A DNA stretch of 64,000 bases from Shewanella ulleungensis (GCF_014648315.1 NZ_BMQW01000013.1:29634-93633), one strand, 5' to 3'. Counted from the stretch's first letter, positions 26,305-35,681 are shown. Notes: generated from the letters alone by a model not told the origin. Made by a program: numbers and translations.

Positions 26305-27613
26305 GCCATATCAAAGTAGTGCGTGGCGCATCACGCTTATCTTCTCGACGTTAGTGACCATCTTAATTGTGATGTTGGTATTAAGCCTTTATCGACAGTT
26401 AGTCATTGAACAGCAAAACCAAGTTGATAAGCATCTTGCGGCAGAAATGCAGCGCTATCAGCAGTTAGCATTAACGGTTAATCGCCGTAGTTTTGCGGCA
26501 CAGATCCGTGCCGCTGATCCTAAAACGGCACTAATCGCCTGGCGTAACAGTGTTGATATGGTTGGGGCATTGACCTTTTTACCAGAAAACATGCCTCAGT
26601 TGCCAGAAACCAAAGACTTTCCTATCTTTACTGGTGGCCCAGATAAGCTACATATCTTAACGGGTGGATTAGTGATGACGCGCTACGGTCCAGTGCTTAT
26701 TGCAACGCGAACCGATCACCTCGCAACCCTCATTGAAAAGTTTATCAACGCAGCATTTTGGGCGGTCGCTTTTACATTAGGACTCACTTTAGCGTTGGGT
26801 TACATTTTCTCAAAAGCTATTCTTAGACGACTGGTCGAATACAACCGTTTGAGTGAGCAAATTGAGGCCGGACATTACGAAACCCGTTTACCTGTCAGCG
26901 ACAGCCAGGATGAGTTTGACATGTTAGCGCGGCAATTTAATCTAGTGCTCGATACCTTGGAGCAAAACCTACGCGCTGTTCGTGGTGTTACCGATAATAT
27001 TGCCCATGATTTACGTACGCCTTTATCGCATTTACGTATTGGGATAGAGCAGCTTGCCGATAAACCGACTCATCAATTGGCCGATGCCACTGCAGAATTA
27101 CTCGAAGAATTAGATCATTGTTTAGGCACGTTTGATGCGATGTTATCATTAACTCGAATAGAAGAAGGTCAGCAAACTCTTGATTTACAGCCAGTGAGTT
27201 TACAACAGATTTGCCAAGATTTATTTGAAATGGCCGATGTTATCGCCGAATCTCGTGACCAAGTATTAGAGATTTCGCTTGAAAATGATGTACAAATTCA
27301 TGGTGATAAATACCTGTTATTCCAAGCGCTATTTAATTTAGTCGATAATGCGATTAAGTATTCACCGGTAGGTGCTGCAATTTGTATTAAACAGCGTGGC
27401 AAACATATCCAGATTAGTGATAATGGTCCGGGCATTTTGGATGAAGATAAAGAGCGGGTGTTTGATCGTTTGGTTCGTCTTGATCCTAGCCGTCATTACA
27501 AGGGCACGGGTCTGGGTTTATCGATGGTAAAAGCGATTTTATCTCGGCATAAAGCCACTATTTCATTAGATGACAATAACCCTGGGTTGTTAGTGAACAT
27601 TCATTTTAAATAA
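26273..27613 (+). CDS. Membrane sensor histidine kinase
   Basis: A 446-residue kinase. Two helices (about residues 18-40 and 158-180) bracket a periplasmic sensor of roughly 115 residues. HAMP follows, then the dimerisation helix with phospho-acceptor His245 (NIAHDLRTPLSHLR). The ATP-binding domain has the N box FNLVDNAIKYSP, the G1 region ISDNGPGI and GTGLGLSMV. The only start that keeps the first helix is a GTG at 26273 inside the regulator gene, so translational coupling is likely. The signal is unknown. The PepSY-like exported protein two genes upstream could modulate sensing. Confidence 0.9.
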   Translation: MRVIASAKAIKPYQSSAWRITLIFSTLVTILIVMLVLSLYRQLVIEQQNQVDKHLAAEMQRYQQLALTVNRRSFAAQIRAADPKTALIAWRNSVDMVGALTFLPENMPQLPETKDFPIFTGGPDKLHILTGGLVMTRYGPVLIATRTDHLATLIEKFINAAFWAVAFTLGLTLALGYIFSKAILRRLVEYNRLSEQIEAGHYETRLPVSDSQDEFDMLARQFNLVLDTLEQNLRAVRGVTDNIAHDLRTPLSHLRIGIEQLADKPTHQLADATAELLEELDHCLGTFDAMLSLTRIEEGQQTLDLQPVSLQQICQDLFEMADVIAESRDQVLEISLENDVQIHGDKYLLFQALFNLVDNAIKYSPVGAAICIKQRGKHIQISDNGPGILDEDKERVFDRLVRLDPSRHYKGTGLGLSMVKAILSRHKATISLDDNNPGLLVNIHFK

Positions 27614-27654
27614 CCCGTAGTTTAACTGCAGGTGTAATCGAGTTGGATCCATCA

Positions 27655-28332
27655 ATGTATCAATTGCTGAGCGAGCAACCTGACTTTATTGTGATTAATA
27701 AAGCGCCTCATGTTCACTTTCATAGTCAAGATGGCAATGCAGGGGTTATCGCGCAAGCTGAAGCCGATTTAGGCTATAAGCTGTATCCGGTACATCGTTT
27801 GGATACTCCGACCTCTGGGTTGTTAATCGTGGCTCGTTCGCCACAAGCTGCCAATGTATTTACACAGATGTTTACTGCTCATCAAGTGCAAAAATACTAT
27901 TTAGCCATTGCATTAGGTAAACCTAAAAAGAAGCAAGGTTGGATTGTGGGTGACATGGCTAAATCTCGTCGCAGTATGTATAAATTACTGCGAACGACAG
28001 AAAATCCCGCCATGACACAGTTTTTTTGTATGAGTATTAGTGAAGGGAAGCGCGCATATTTATTGAAACCATTAAGCGGTAAAACACATCAGCTAAGAGT
28101 GGCATTAGCTAGCATTGGTGTGCCTATTTTAGGTGACACTCTTTACGGTAAAGATGTAAGTGATCGTTGTTACTTACATGCATATAGTTTGTATTTTAAC
28201 TATTTAGGCCAGCAATATACTTTTCAGCAATTCCCTACTCAAGGAGAGTGGTTTGTTGATAAACCTTTTGCAGCGATAGTCGCCGAGCAATGGCAACAAC
28301 CCGATAGCCTCGCTTGGCCAGCTAAAAACTAG
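27655..28332 (+). CDS. RluA-family pseudouridine synthase
   Basis: A 225-residue RNA pseudouridine synthase. The catalytic block is HRLDTPTSGLLIVARS, with the active-site Asp. The later segments KYYLAIALGKP and KPLSGKTHQLRVALASIGVPILGD complete the RluA fold. It lacks an S4 domain and is short, as in the RluA-like subgroup whose RNA substrate is not settled. An ATG at 27655 was preferred over a TTG at 27643, but neither has a strong ribosome site. It may be part of the upstream operon. Confidence 0.85.
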   Translation: MYQLLSEQPDFIVINKAPHVHFHSQDGNAGVIAQAEADLGYKLYPVHRLDTPTSGLLIVARSPQAANVFTQMFTAHQVQKYYLAIALGKPKKKQGWIVGDMAKSRRSMYKLLRTTENPAMTQFFCMSISEGKRAYLLKPLSGKTHQLRVALASIGVPILGDTLYGKDVSDRCYLHAYSLYFNYLGQQYTFQQFPTQGEWFVDKPFAAIVAEQWQQPDSLAWPAKN

Positions 28333-28389
28333 TGTATTAGTCATTTCTGTCTGCTTCAGTTGATTATCAGGCGGGTTGCTCCGTACCTT

Positions 28390-29571
28390 TTAAGTCGACA
28401 TGTTCAACTCTTTGGTGCAAATGGTATTACGGCCAGTATTTTTAGCAAGATACATGGCCTCATCAGCTAACTGTAATAATTGATCAACGTTTATATGAGT
28501 TTTACATGTGGCACAGCCAATACTTAAGGTAAAAGTCATTTCTTTTTGTTGCCACAGTACAGATGTGCTATTGATTTTAGATTGTATTTTTTCTGCGACA
28601 ATCATTGCCTCATCGGCGTTAGTGGCTGGTAAAATAATCAAAAATTCTTCACCGCCATAACGGCAAATAAAATCAACTTTTCGTAACGTTTGTTGTAATA
28701 GGTTTGCTGTGTGCTTTAGTACAGTATCACCAGCCATATGGCCATAGGTGTCGTTGACTTGCTTAAAGTGATCAAGGTCTAACACCAGTAAGCTATATGC
28801 CGAGCCACTTCGTTGCCATAAGGCATCAACTTCATCTAACTTATCGAGTAAGGCGTGCCTGTTCCATAACCCTGTCAGCTGATCTCTATTGACTAAACGA
28901 GCTACTTTATACACTAGCCGTGTCAATGCATTGCCATATAGGACTAAGTTAGTCAGTAACAGTAAAATGATATAGCTCCACATTACTATTGGGGCGTTAA
29001 GTTTATTCGCGGCAGAGAGTTTGGCTAAATCTTCAGGATAGAGAAACAGAGCTACAGCTCGGATGATAAATAGGGTACCCATGATAAAAAAGGGCACATT
29101 AATTAACACAGCGTAAAAAATCGGCATGTGTATTTTAGATGCCTTTACGTTATCAATACCTGTTAGTGAGATCAACGTGGCAGCTGTGATGCTCATAATA
29201 ATCACCAGGTATACGGCATATGCTAGAGATGGTGGAACCAATAACATCAATAAGGCGCAGCTGGTTAACAATACCAAGTCAAATAGATAAGATACCGGGT
29301 GTTTAAATAAATACTGGCAACCCCAACGTACTAATGCAAGCCCCAATAAAATGGCCATGTCGGCGGTAAACCAGTATAAATAGCTAATGGCTTCACTGCG
29401 TTGAGTGTAAAGTAACACACCAGCTACAGTGCATATATTGGCCATAGTGAAGCGCCAACTTGCTCTAGGGGCAATGCGGAACACACCTGCGTACATTGCC
29501 CATGCAATGGCACAGCTTGTACCAATTAAGCAAAAAAATTGAACAAAAATAATACTTTGGTGATGTTCCAT
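28390..29571 (-). CDS. Membrane-bound GGDEF diguanylate cyclase
   Basis: A 393-residue protein. The N-terminal about 215 residues form seven or so hydrophobic helices with no recognised sensor family. The C-terminal GGDEF domain has the entry block RDQLTGLWNRHALLDKL, the DLDHFKQVNDTYGH metal site and the active GGEEF loop (RYGGEEFLIILPA). It should make cyclic di-GMP and influence biofilm or motility. No RxxD inhibitory site was clearly seen just ahead of GGEEF. It is a single gene, transcribed against its neighbours. Confidence 0.9.
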   Translation of the reverse strand: MEHHQSIIFVQFFCLIGTSCAIAWAMYAGVFRIAPRASWRFTMANICTVAGVLLYTQRSEAISYLYWFTADMAILLGLALVRWGCQYLFKHPVSYLFDLVLLTSCALLMLLVPPSLAYAVYLVIIMSITAATLISLTGIDNVKASKIHMPIFYAVLINVPFFIMGTLFIIRAVALFLYPEDLAKLSAANKLNAPIVMWSYIILLLLTNLVLYGNALTRLVYKVARLVNRDQLTGLWNRHALLDKLDEVDALWQRSGSAYSLLVLDLDHFKQVNDTYGHMAGDTVLKHTANLLQQTLRKVDFICRYGGEEFLIILPATNADEAMIVAEKIQSKINSTSVLWQQKEMTFTLSIGCATCKTHINVDQLLQLADEAMYLAKNTGRNTICTKELNMST

Positions 29572-29772
29572 ATGACCTATCAGTATTGTGGCATTGGCTG
29601 AATAATAGCGTGCTAAAGGTTAACCATAGCACATCGTTAATAGAATACCTTGATAAGCGCTTTGCTAAACGGTGTTCAAACGTTAACGTAAATGTGCTGT
29701 TTAACAAATTGTATATTATGCTATTTTTATAATTGTATTCTCTTAATTAAGCAACATAATAAGGATGAAAAA

Positions 29773-29946
29773 ATGGACACAAATAAATTATTATTGGTCA
29801 TCATTGCGATATTATTACCACCGTTAGCGGTATTTTTAAAAAAGGGTTTGGGTAAAGATTTATTGATTAATGTATTGCTGTGCTTTTTCTTTTTTATTCC
29901 GGGGCTGATTCATGCTCTATGGGTAGTGTTGCAAGAAGATTTATAA
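29773..29946 (+). CDS. YqaE/Pmp3-family small membrane protein
   Basis: A 57-residue protein with two hydrophobic helices. The motif LLPPLAVFLKKGLGKDLLINVLLCFFFFIPGLIHALWVV matches the Pmp3/YqaE (UPF0057) family, found in bacteria, fungi and plants and linked to membrane potential and salt or cold stress. AAGGATGA is well placed before the ATG at 29773. Longer upstream frames are not supported. The coding region was chosen by this motif and length. Confidence 0.88.
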   Translation: MDTNKLLLVIIAILLPPLAVFLKKGLGKDLLINVLLCFFFFIPGLIHALWVVLQEDL

Positions 29947-30053
29947 ACGGCTGCCAGCTCGGAGTGTAAGAAAAGTTAAGCGCTAGAATGAATAGAGCAA
30001 GAGGGCGTTTGACGCTATAATCGTGCTAATATTTTGTCGATTATGTGAATTAT

Positions 30054-30227
30054 ATGAACCGTAAAAAGAAAATTAACCAAACATTGAAGGCTAAGTCTAA
30101 AAAAGCCAATGCGAAGCTACATGCCGCGAATAAAAATCCGTACATTGCTAAAGCAGAGCGTGAACGATTAGCGCAACAAGCATTACTTTCGGCTGATACT
30201 AACGTCAATGATGTGCCGGTAGCATAA
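30054..30227 (+). CDS. DUF2986 small basic protein
   Basis: A 57-residue lysine-rich protein. The N-terminal MNRKKKINQTLKAKSKKANAKL and NKNPYIAKAERERL segments match DUF2986, a short family of unknown function common in Shewanella and Vibrio. Its charge suggests contact with nucleic acid or ribosomes, but that is a guess. The ATG at 30054 was preferred to a GTG three codons earlier because family members begin MNRKKK. A terminator follows at once. Confidence 0.85.
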   Translation: MNRKKKINQTLKAKSKKANAKLHAANKNPYIAKAERERLAQQALLSADTNVNDVPVA

Positions 30228-30233
30228 CAAAAG

Positions 30234-30259
30234 CACAAGGGCTGCCCTCTTGTGTTTTT
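30234..30259. terminator. Terminator between the DUF2986 gene and moeB
   Basis: A stem of CACAAGGG with CCC-T-CTTGTG (one bulged T) is followed by five T residues (30255-30259). A-rich sequence before it lets it serve the convergent moeB transcript as well. Confidence 0.88.
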
Positions 30260-30288
30260 GTTCTGGTTTATTCTAACGGGTTAAGTTT

Positions 30289-31059
30289 TTATGTGCCGAA
30301 ACCGCATACTTTACATTGTGGTTGTTTCGGTAATGTCATTTGTCTGAACTCCATGGTCATCGCATCGATCATTAACAACTTTCCTGATAAAGCTTGCCCC
30401 ATAGCGCTGATGACTTTGATGGCTTCCGTAGCCTGAATGCAACCTATCATTCCCACTACGGGCGCTAAAATACCCGATTCGACACAAGTTAACTGTTGCT
30501 CACCAAACAATGCACTAAAACATTGATAGCAAGGCGTATCAGCTTGATAGTCAAACACGGTTACTGTGCCTTCCATGCGTATAGCCGCAGCAGACACTAA
30601 CGAAATCTTGTGTTTAAAACAGCTCTTATTGAGCTGTTCGCGTACCATCACGTTGTCGGTGCAGTCGAGTACTAAGCTGTGCTGACTGACTAGCGAGTCG
30701 ATTTCTGCATCATCTAGAAGCGCATTTAACGCATTAATTTTTATAAGAGGATTGAGTTGAGCCAGTGTTTGTTTAGCCGACTCTACTTTAGCCTGACCAA
30801 TATTGGCATCAAAGTGCAAAACTTGGCGTTGTAAATTGGATAGCTCTACCGTGTCAAAGTCGACAATCGTTATTTCTCCCACGCCTGCGACAGCAAGATA
30901 CTGACTAGCCGCACACCCTAAACCCCCTGCACCAATAATCAATACTTTTGCCAGTTTGAGTTTTTCTTGGCCTTCGATGTCCATTGCTTTAATGGATATT
31001 TGACGACTGTAGCGCAACATCTCGTTGTCGCTCAGAATATCTTGGTCTTCAGGCTGCAT
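30289..31059 (-). CDS. moeB: Molybdopterin-synthase adenylyltransferase MoeB
   Basis: A 256-residue E1-like enzyme that adenylates the C-terminal glycine of MoaD. The ATP-binding motif is IIGAGGLGCAASQYLA, followed by the Arg in LSNLQRQVLH and Asp in LVLDCTDN. Two CxxC pairs (CYQC and CKVC) bind structural zinc. The start at 31059 has a clear AGGAG ahead of it, while the longer frame to 31095 runs into moeA. The gap to moeA is seven bases, so the two genes are co-transcribed. ThiF and HesA are close relatives, but the moeA partner favours MoeB. Confidence 0.93.
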   Translation of the reverse strand: MQPEDQDILSDNEMLRYSRQISIKAMDIEGQEKLKLAKVLIIGAGGLGCAASQYLAVAGVGEITIVDFDTVELSNLQRQVLHFDANIGQAKVESAKQTLAQLNPLIKINALNALLDDAEIDSLVSQHSLVLDCTDNVMVREQLNKSCFKHKISLVSAAAIRMEGTVTVFDYQADTPCYQCFSALFGEQQLTCVESGILAPVVGMIGCIQATEAIKVISAMGQALSGKLLMIDAMTMEFRQMTLPKQPQCKVCGFGT

Positions 31060-31066
31060 AATTCTC

Positions 31067-32320
31067 CTAGCAAAGTACGCTATTAAATGGCTCAACGGTC
31101 ACGATATTACCTTTAGCCAGGTCACCTTGATACTGCTCTAAAATCACAAAACAGTTGGCTAAACTCATTGACGTCAACATACCAGAGCCTTGGCCGCCGG
31201 TAATAGAAACTTCCAATTCACCCGACTCATTTCGGCTTAATATGCCACGCTGATACTCTACTCTACCGGGATGTTTGCGGATGTCGGTTTGTAATGTTGC
31301 TTGGCAAATTAGTGGTGTTTTTGGTGTTAGCCCCTGCATTTTATGCAAAATAGGCAAGACAAGTTTATAAAACGTTACCATCGAAGACACTGGATTACCG
31401 GGTAAGCCACAAAAGACGGCTTTACCCATTTTGCCAAAGGCGAAAGGCTTGCCTGGTTTTATGGCTAATTTCCAAAAAGTAATTTGGCCTTCTTCCGATA
31501 AAATCTGTTTAGTGAAATCAGCTTCGCCAACAGAAACTCCACCAGATGTAAGTACCATATCGGCTTTACTTGCAGCTTCTTTGAATGCACCGCGAATGGC
31601 TTCTTTATCATCACTAATAACGCCAAGGTCTATCCATTCAACATTACTTTTGCTCAGTAAACCTTGAATTGAATAGCGGTTAGAATCATAAATTTGTCCT
31701 GGCGCAAGTTCACTGCCAACAGGGCGCAGTTCATCACCGGTAGAGAAAAATGCGACTTTTAATTTGCGTGTTACACGGACTTGGCTAATACCGATAGTGG
31801 CCAGTACGCCCATTTCTGCGGCCCGGATAGTCACACCACGATGCAAAACTTTAGTGCCAGCACGTAATTCTTCTGCGCGTTTGCGCACATTTTCACCTAA
31901 CTTATGCGGATGGCTGATAGTAATGTTGTCGCCGTTAGCTTGAGCGTTTTCTTGCATTTGTACCGTATCATAACCGGCAGGTAAAGGAGCTCCTGTCATG
32001 ATGCGGATACAAGTATTAGGCTGTGCTTTACCGTGAAATGGATGACCGGCAAACGAACTACCTGCTAGCGTGAGGGTGGTGCTATCTTGCATGCTGTCTA
32101 AATCAGCAAAACTGAATGCGTAGCCGTCCATTGCCGAGTTATCAAATGGCGGTAAATCTATACTAGATGCCAAGTCTTCGGCTAGCACTCTATCTATTGC
32201 ATGATTTAGTGTGACGAGCTCAGTATCTTGCGTCGCCTCTACTTGAGCTAATAATTGTTCAATAGCTTGGTCTGGATGCAATAATGTCGGTTGCGCGCAA
32301 GGGTCTTGATTGTTTGGCAT
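31067..32320 (-). CDS. moeA: Molybdopterin molybdenumtransferase MoeA
   Basis: A 417-residue MoeA that inserts molybdate into adenylated molybdopterin to finish the cofactor. Recognised blocks are SIDLPPFDNSAMDGYA, IMTGAPLPAGYDTVQMQE, IYDSNRYSIQGLL, the VLTSGGVSVGEADF loop and KPGKPFAFGK with FCGLPGNPVSSMVTF. AAGGAAG sits ahead of the ATG. It leads the moeA-moeB unit. Confidence 0.95.
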   Translation of the reverse strand: MPNNQDPCAQPTLLHPDQAIEQLLAQVEATQDTELVTLNHAIDRVLAEDLASSIDLPPFDNSAMDGYAFSFADLDSMQDSTTLTLAGSSFAGHPFHGKAQPNTCIRIMTGAPLPAGYDTVQMQENAQANGDNITISHPHKLGENVRKRAEELRAGTKVLHRGVTIRAAEMGVLATIGISQVRVTRKLKVAFFSTGDELRPVGSELAPGQIYDSNRYSIQGLLSKSNVEWIDLGVISDDKEAIRGAFKEAASKADMVLTSGGVSVGEADFTKQILSEEGQITFWKLAIKPGKPFAFGKMGKAVFCGLPGNPVSSMVTFYKLVLPILHKMQGLTPKTPLICQATLQTDIRKHPGRVEYQRGILSRNESGELEVSITGGQGSGMLTSMSLANCFVILEQYQGDLAKGNIVTVEPFNSVLC

Positions 32321-32450
32321 CTGAACTTCCTTAATGAATACCTAAGGTACTTTATGAGTACTGAGTTAATATGATGTTCGCTATCAACAGGTCCTAGTAT
32401 GCCATGATGGCAAAAGAGTTTTATGATCATACTTAAGGTTTTTATCATTT

Positions 32451-32753
32451 ATGTCTCAAATTAAAACCGTTTCTATATGGTATTTATATATTATTCGCTG
32501 TGCTAATTCGCATTTATACACAGGGGTGACTACCGATGTTAAGCGTCGTTTTGCTGAACATCAAAGTAGTGGACCTAAGGCGGCCAAGTTTTTAAAAGGT
32601 AAAGGCCCGTTAACACTGGTCTATCAAGAGACGCTAACTGACCGCAGTACAGCATTAAAGCGAGAAATTGCGATTAAAAAGATGTCGCGCCAACAAAAAT
32701 TACAACTGGTTACACAATTTTCAATATTAAATAAAAATTTCGATGATAATTAA
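32451..32753 (+). CDS. GIY-YIG domain protein (UPF0213, YhbQ-like)
   Basis: A 100-residue single GIY-YIG domain. The variant signature is WYLYIIRCANSHLYTGVTTDVKRRFAEH, with the Tyr, Arg and His expected at the nuclease site. The C-terminal part (ALKREIAIKKMSRQQKLQLV) carries the conserved Glu. The family resembles E. coli YhbQ, reported to have DNA-nicking activity. It is divergent from moeA across a 130-base gap. Confidence 0.87.
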   Translation: MSQIKTVSIWYLYIIRCANSHLYTGVTTDVKRRFAEHQSSGPKAAKFLKGKGPLTLVYQETLTDRSTALKREIAIKKMSRQQKLQLVTQFSILNKNFDDN

Positions 32754-32803
32754 TTGTTTTTACGGCTAATATTGTTGAGTTAGATCACTATGGATTCAAA
32801 TAG

Positions 32804-33673
32804 TTGAGATTTAAATCAAGGATTTTCTCGATAGGATTATGCTTATTATCAGTACAAGTTTGTGCTGATACTGTCGTGCGTATTCAACCTTCACAATCTG
32901 TAGACAATACCTCCTACCAATATTACGTCGACTTATTACAACTCGTGCTCGATACCACCTCAGATGAATATGGCCCAGCGGATATTGTGACTTTGGAATC
33001 GTCCTTATCACAGTCGCGTGGTTTTTTTATGTTAAAAAATGAGCAGCTAGATGTGTATTGGGCTGGGACTAGCATAGCGCGTGAACGCGATTATCTTGCG
33101 GTGACAGTGCCATTAGTCGGCGGCTTATTGGGTAATCGTGTGCCCGTGATTATGCGTAATCGCTTGAGTGAGTTTGCCAAGATTACAACAGCAGAACAAT
33201 TACAAAAAATGGTTGCGTGCCAAGGCAGTCAATGGCCTGATTCTGATATCTTGGAGTTTAACGGTTATCGTGTCGAACGAGTCATTTCATTTTCGTTAAT
33301 GTATACCATGCTAGAGCAACAACGGTGTGATTACTTCCCGCGGGGGATAAATGAAGCACATGCCGAAGTTGATACTCAAGGTCATGAAACGTTAATGGTA
33401 TACGATGAGCTAATTTTACGTTATCCATTACCCATGTACTTTTTTGTGAATAAACAAAATTTGCTACTTGCGCAGCGGCTTACAGAGGGTTTGTTATTGT
33501 TAGTCAATAATGGAAAATTAACGGAATTTATTATGCATCATCCTACAACCGCATCGATATTTCCGTTGAGTCGCTATCAGCACAGTCGCGTTATTTCGCT
33601 AGAGAATGCTATTTTACCGGCAAATGTTGTAGAGAGAGCACATAATAACTGGATTGGTTTCCCAAAAGAATAA
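32804..33673 (+). CDS. Periplasmic binding-protein-like protein
   Basis: A 289-residue protein with a signal peptide (MRFKSRIFSIGLCLLSVQVCA). The body follows the pattern of type II periplasmic solute-binding proteins: early strand TVVRIQPSQS, a hinge with a VPLVGGLLGNRVPVIMRN segment, and a later LPMYFFVNKQNLLLAQRLTEGL segment. I cannot name the ligand. No transporter genes lie beside it, so it may be an orphan sensor component. No ATG lies before or within the signal peptide; the TTG at 32804 is the best start. A terminator begins at the stop codon. Confidence 0.6.
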   Translation: MRFKSRIFSIGLCLLSVQVCADTVVRIQPSQSVDNTSYQYYVDLLQLVLDTTSDEYGPADIVTLESSLSQSRGFFMLKNEQLDVYWAGTSIARERDYLAVTVPLVGGLLGNRVPVIMRNRLSEFAKITTAEQLQKMVACQGSQWPDSDILEFNGYRVERVISFSLMYTMLEQQRCDYFPRGINEAHAEVDTQGHETLMVYDELILRYPLPMYFFVNKQNLLLAQRLTEGLLLLVNNGKLTEFIMHHPTTASIFPLSRYQHSRVISLENAILPANVVERAHNNWIGFPKE

Positions 33674-33691
33674 AAGCGCCGAAGCGCTTTT
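33672..33691. terminator. Bidirectional terminator at 33672
   Basis: A perfect 8-bp stem (AAAAGCGC with GCGCTTTT) with a CGAA tetraloop starts inside the upstream gene's stop codon. It lies 16 bases from the end of the convergent M14 peptidase gene. Confidence 0.88.
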
Positions 33692-33707
33692 ATTTTGGTT
33701 GTCTTGG

Positions 33708-35570
33708 CTATTTCATTGCACGAAGTACTGGGTAAACTAAAAATTGTTTATCGTAATATGGACTACGCTGATAAAACCAACGTAATCTAGCTTTGCTGTT
33801 TTTTGCAAACGCGGGATCTTTGAGAGCATGAGTAAACTCAGCTTGTAACTCAGGATTTTCAGCTAGCATTTTAGCGGCTAGCGGCTCGACTGCGTAATCT
33901 TCAATGTATTCTGTTTGAGTGAAAATCGTATTGAAAAATCCCCAGTAAAACAACGAATCCTCTGCCTGTGGCTCTAATAACAACATGGCTAAATCCCCTA
34001 AAGGTTGATCGGTTGCAATGCGAACGGTTCCAGGAGGAAGTTGGGCATTAACTTTACTTGTACTTGTTGTGGCCGTAACGGTTTGATGGCCTTCATAATC
34101 AGCGCTTGAAAAACTCGGGTCACTAAATTGATATTGTTGCGCAGCTATGTGTGTAGATTTTTCCAGCCGCGTCATACGAATACCATGCAAAGATAAGCGT
34201 TCAATCACTGTGGTCCATTGCGGAGGAATATAATAGGCAACAGGTCGTGAGACGATAATGTCTGCCTTAGTGTTGGCCACTACAGGAATATTGACATATA
34301 GCTTAGGTTCACCTGTCCAACGTACTACATCTGTCCCGCTAATTAGGCTTGTTTCAATACGGTAATCAATGCCTTTAAAATCGAAGCCTTGTGGTAAGAC
34401 TTCAGTTTGCCAGGTGAGTGCTAGCTGGCTTGAGTTACGGTATTTATCTGCATAAATTGCTGATTTTAGTTTAGTACTGTTTTGCGCCACCGTTTTTAAT
34501 GTTTGCTCCAGCATCACATAAGTGCCGAGTACTCGTTGCTTATATGGTTTAAGGCTATGATTTTCTATTAAAATAGTCGGTAAATGACGCGCATCGCCAT
34601 AACCATTTGAAAAGCGTGGGCTGGGGTTCCATAACGAAATACCTTTGGCCATATCGGCATTATCCAAAGCAAACACTAATGGCCCAGGAATATGGCCTTG
34701 CTCAGTAAGGGCTGCTTCTATTGCTGGGCGATAGACAGTCTCTAACCAGTTAAAGCTGCTAGGGCTGTAGCCTTGTTTTACGTTATAGCCAAAAGTGACA
34801 TCGTACTGGTAATCAATACCGTCTGTAACATGGACATCAATATACAAATCGGGTTGCCAAACATTAATGGCGCGGATGAGGTGCTGCATTTCAAGCGCAT
34901 CAGCTTTGGCATAATCTCGATTTAAGTTAAGATTATTAGCCGTGGTACGCCAGCCCATATTTATTGGACCGCGTTGATTAACTCGATTGTATTCACTGCT
35001 GCGCTCGTGGGCATCAACGCTCAAAATAGGCACAAATAAGAAGTTAACGTTTTCGAGTAACGCGCGTTTATTACCGTGGCTAATGTCTCTTAGTAACATC
35101 ATTCCTGCATCTTTACCGTCGATTTCTCCAGAGTGAATACCGGCCTGCACAAGTACAGTCGCTTTACCATTGTCGCTTAATGTTTTGGCTGTTTGAGCAC
35201 CGTCACTGGAGGCGACTATCATCCATATATCTCGCCCTTGTGGGCTTTTTCCTAGGCTGACTTTATGCAATAAATCACTACTTTCGACGAGTTTATCTAA
35301 CCACGCCATTGTGTCGTTGTAGTTTGGTGTACTCTGATAACCTTGCTGTTCAAAAGGTGTCGCCCAAGGTTGTTCTGCATTTAAGAGTAGGGCTTCACTT
35401 GCACCTGCCCATGGTTGGATTGGCGGTAAAATGCTGTCGTTTATAAAGGTATTTTCTTGCTCAATTATTGTATTCGTTGGTGGTTGAATGGCATTTTCAG
35501 CTGCAATACTCAAGGTTGTGCACAATAACAAAGGACTAACCCATAAACTAGCAAGCAAAGTACGGTACAT
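33708..35570 (-). CDS. Exported M14-family metallopeptidase
   Basis: A 620-residue protein with a signal peptide (about residues 1-23). The zinc site is visible as HSGEIDGKD (His and Glu separated by two residues) and a later His in YIDVHVTDGIDYQYD. An active-site Glu may be the one in ILIENHSLKPYK. These place it in the carboxypeptidase A-like M14 group that is common in Shewanella secretomes. The C-terminal third lacks a recognised domain. The role is probably breakdown of extracellular or periplasmic peptides. GAGG precedes the ATG. Confidence 0.87.
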   Translation of the reverse strand: MYRTLLASLWVSPLLLCTTLSIAAENAIQPPTNTIIEQENTFINDSILPPIQPWAGASEALLLNAEQPWATPFEQQGYQSTPNYNDTMAWLDKLVESSDLLHKVSLGKSPQGRDIWMIVASSDGAQTAKTLSDNGKATVLVQAGIHSGEIDGKDAGMMLLRDISHGNKRALLENVNFLFVPILSVDAHERSSEYNRVNQRGPINMGWRTTANNLNLNRDYAKADALEMQHLIRAINVWQPDLYIDVHVTDGIDYQYDVTFGYNVKQGYSPSSFNWLETVYRPAIEAALTEQGHIPGPLVFALDNADMAKGISLWNPSPRFSNGYGDARHLPTILIENHSLKPYKQRVLGTYVMLEQTLKTVAQNSTKLKSAIYADKYRNSSQLALTWQTEVLPQGFDFKGIDYRIETSLISGTDVVRWTGEPKLYVNIPVVANTKADIIVSRPVAYYIPPQWTTVIERLSLHGIRMTRLEKSTHIAAQQYQFSDPSFSSADYEGHQTVTATTSTSKVNAQLPPGTVRIATDQPLGDLAMLLLEPQAEDSLFYWGFFNTIFTQTEYIEDYAVEPLAAKMLAENPELQAEFTHALKDPAFAKNSKARLRWFYQRSPYYDKQFLVYPVLRAMK

Positions 35571-35655
35571 GAAGACCTCGAGATAATGATGTTGGTGGCA
35601 TAAACTAAAACAGCATCATAGCATTACCATAAACGAATATGAGATGACGCAATAA

Positions 35656-35681
35656 AAAATCCCAACTTAAGTTGGGATTTT
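35656..35681. terminator. Terminator of pckA
   Basis: A perfect 11-bp stem (35656-35666 with 35671-35681) with a TTAA loop, A-rich on one side and T-rich on the other. It is 34 bases beyond the pckA stop on the minus strand. Confidence 0.9.

Noticed and set aside
32380..32425. TGCCATGATGGCA palindrome between moeA and the GIY-YIG gene
   Set aside because: It is short, has no T tract and matches no regulator I know, so it is not called as a site.
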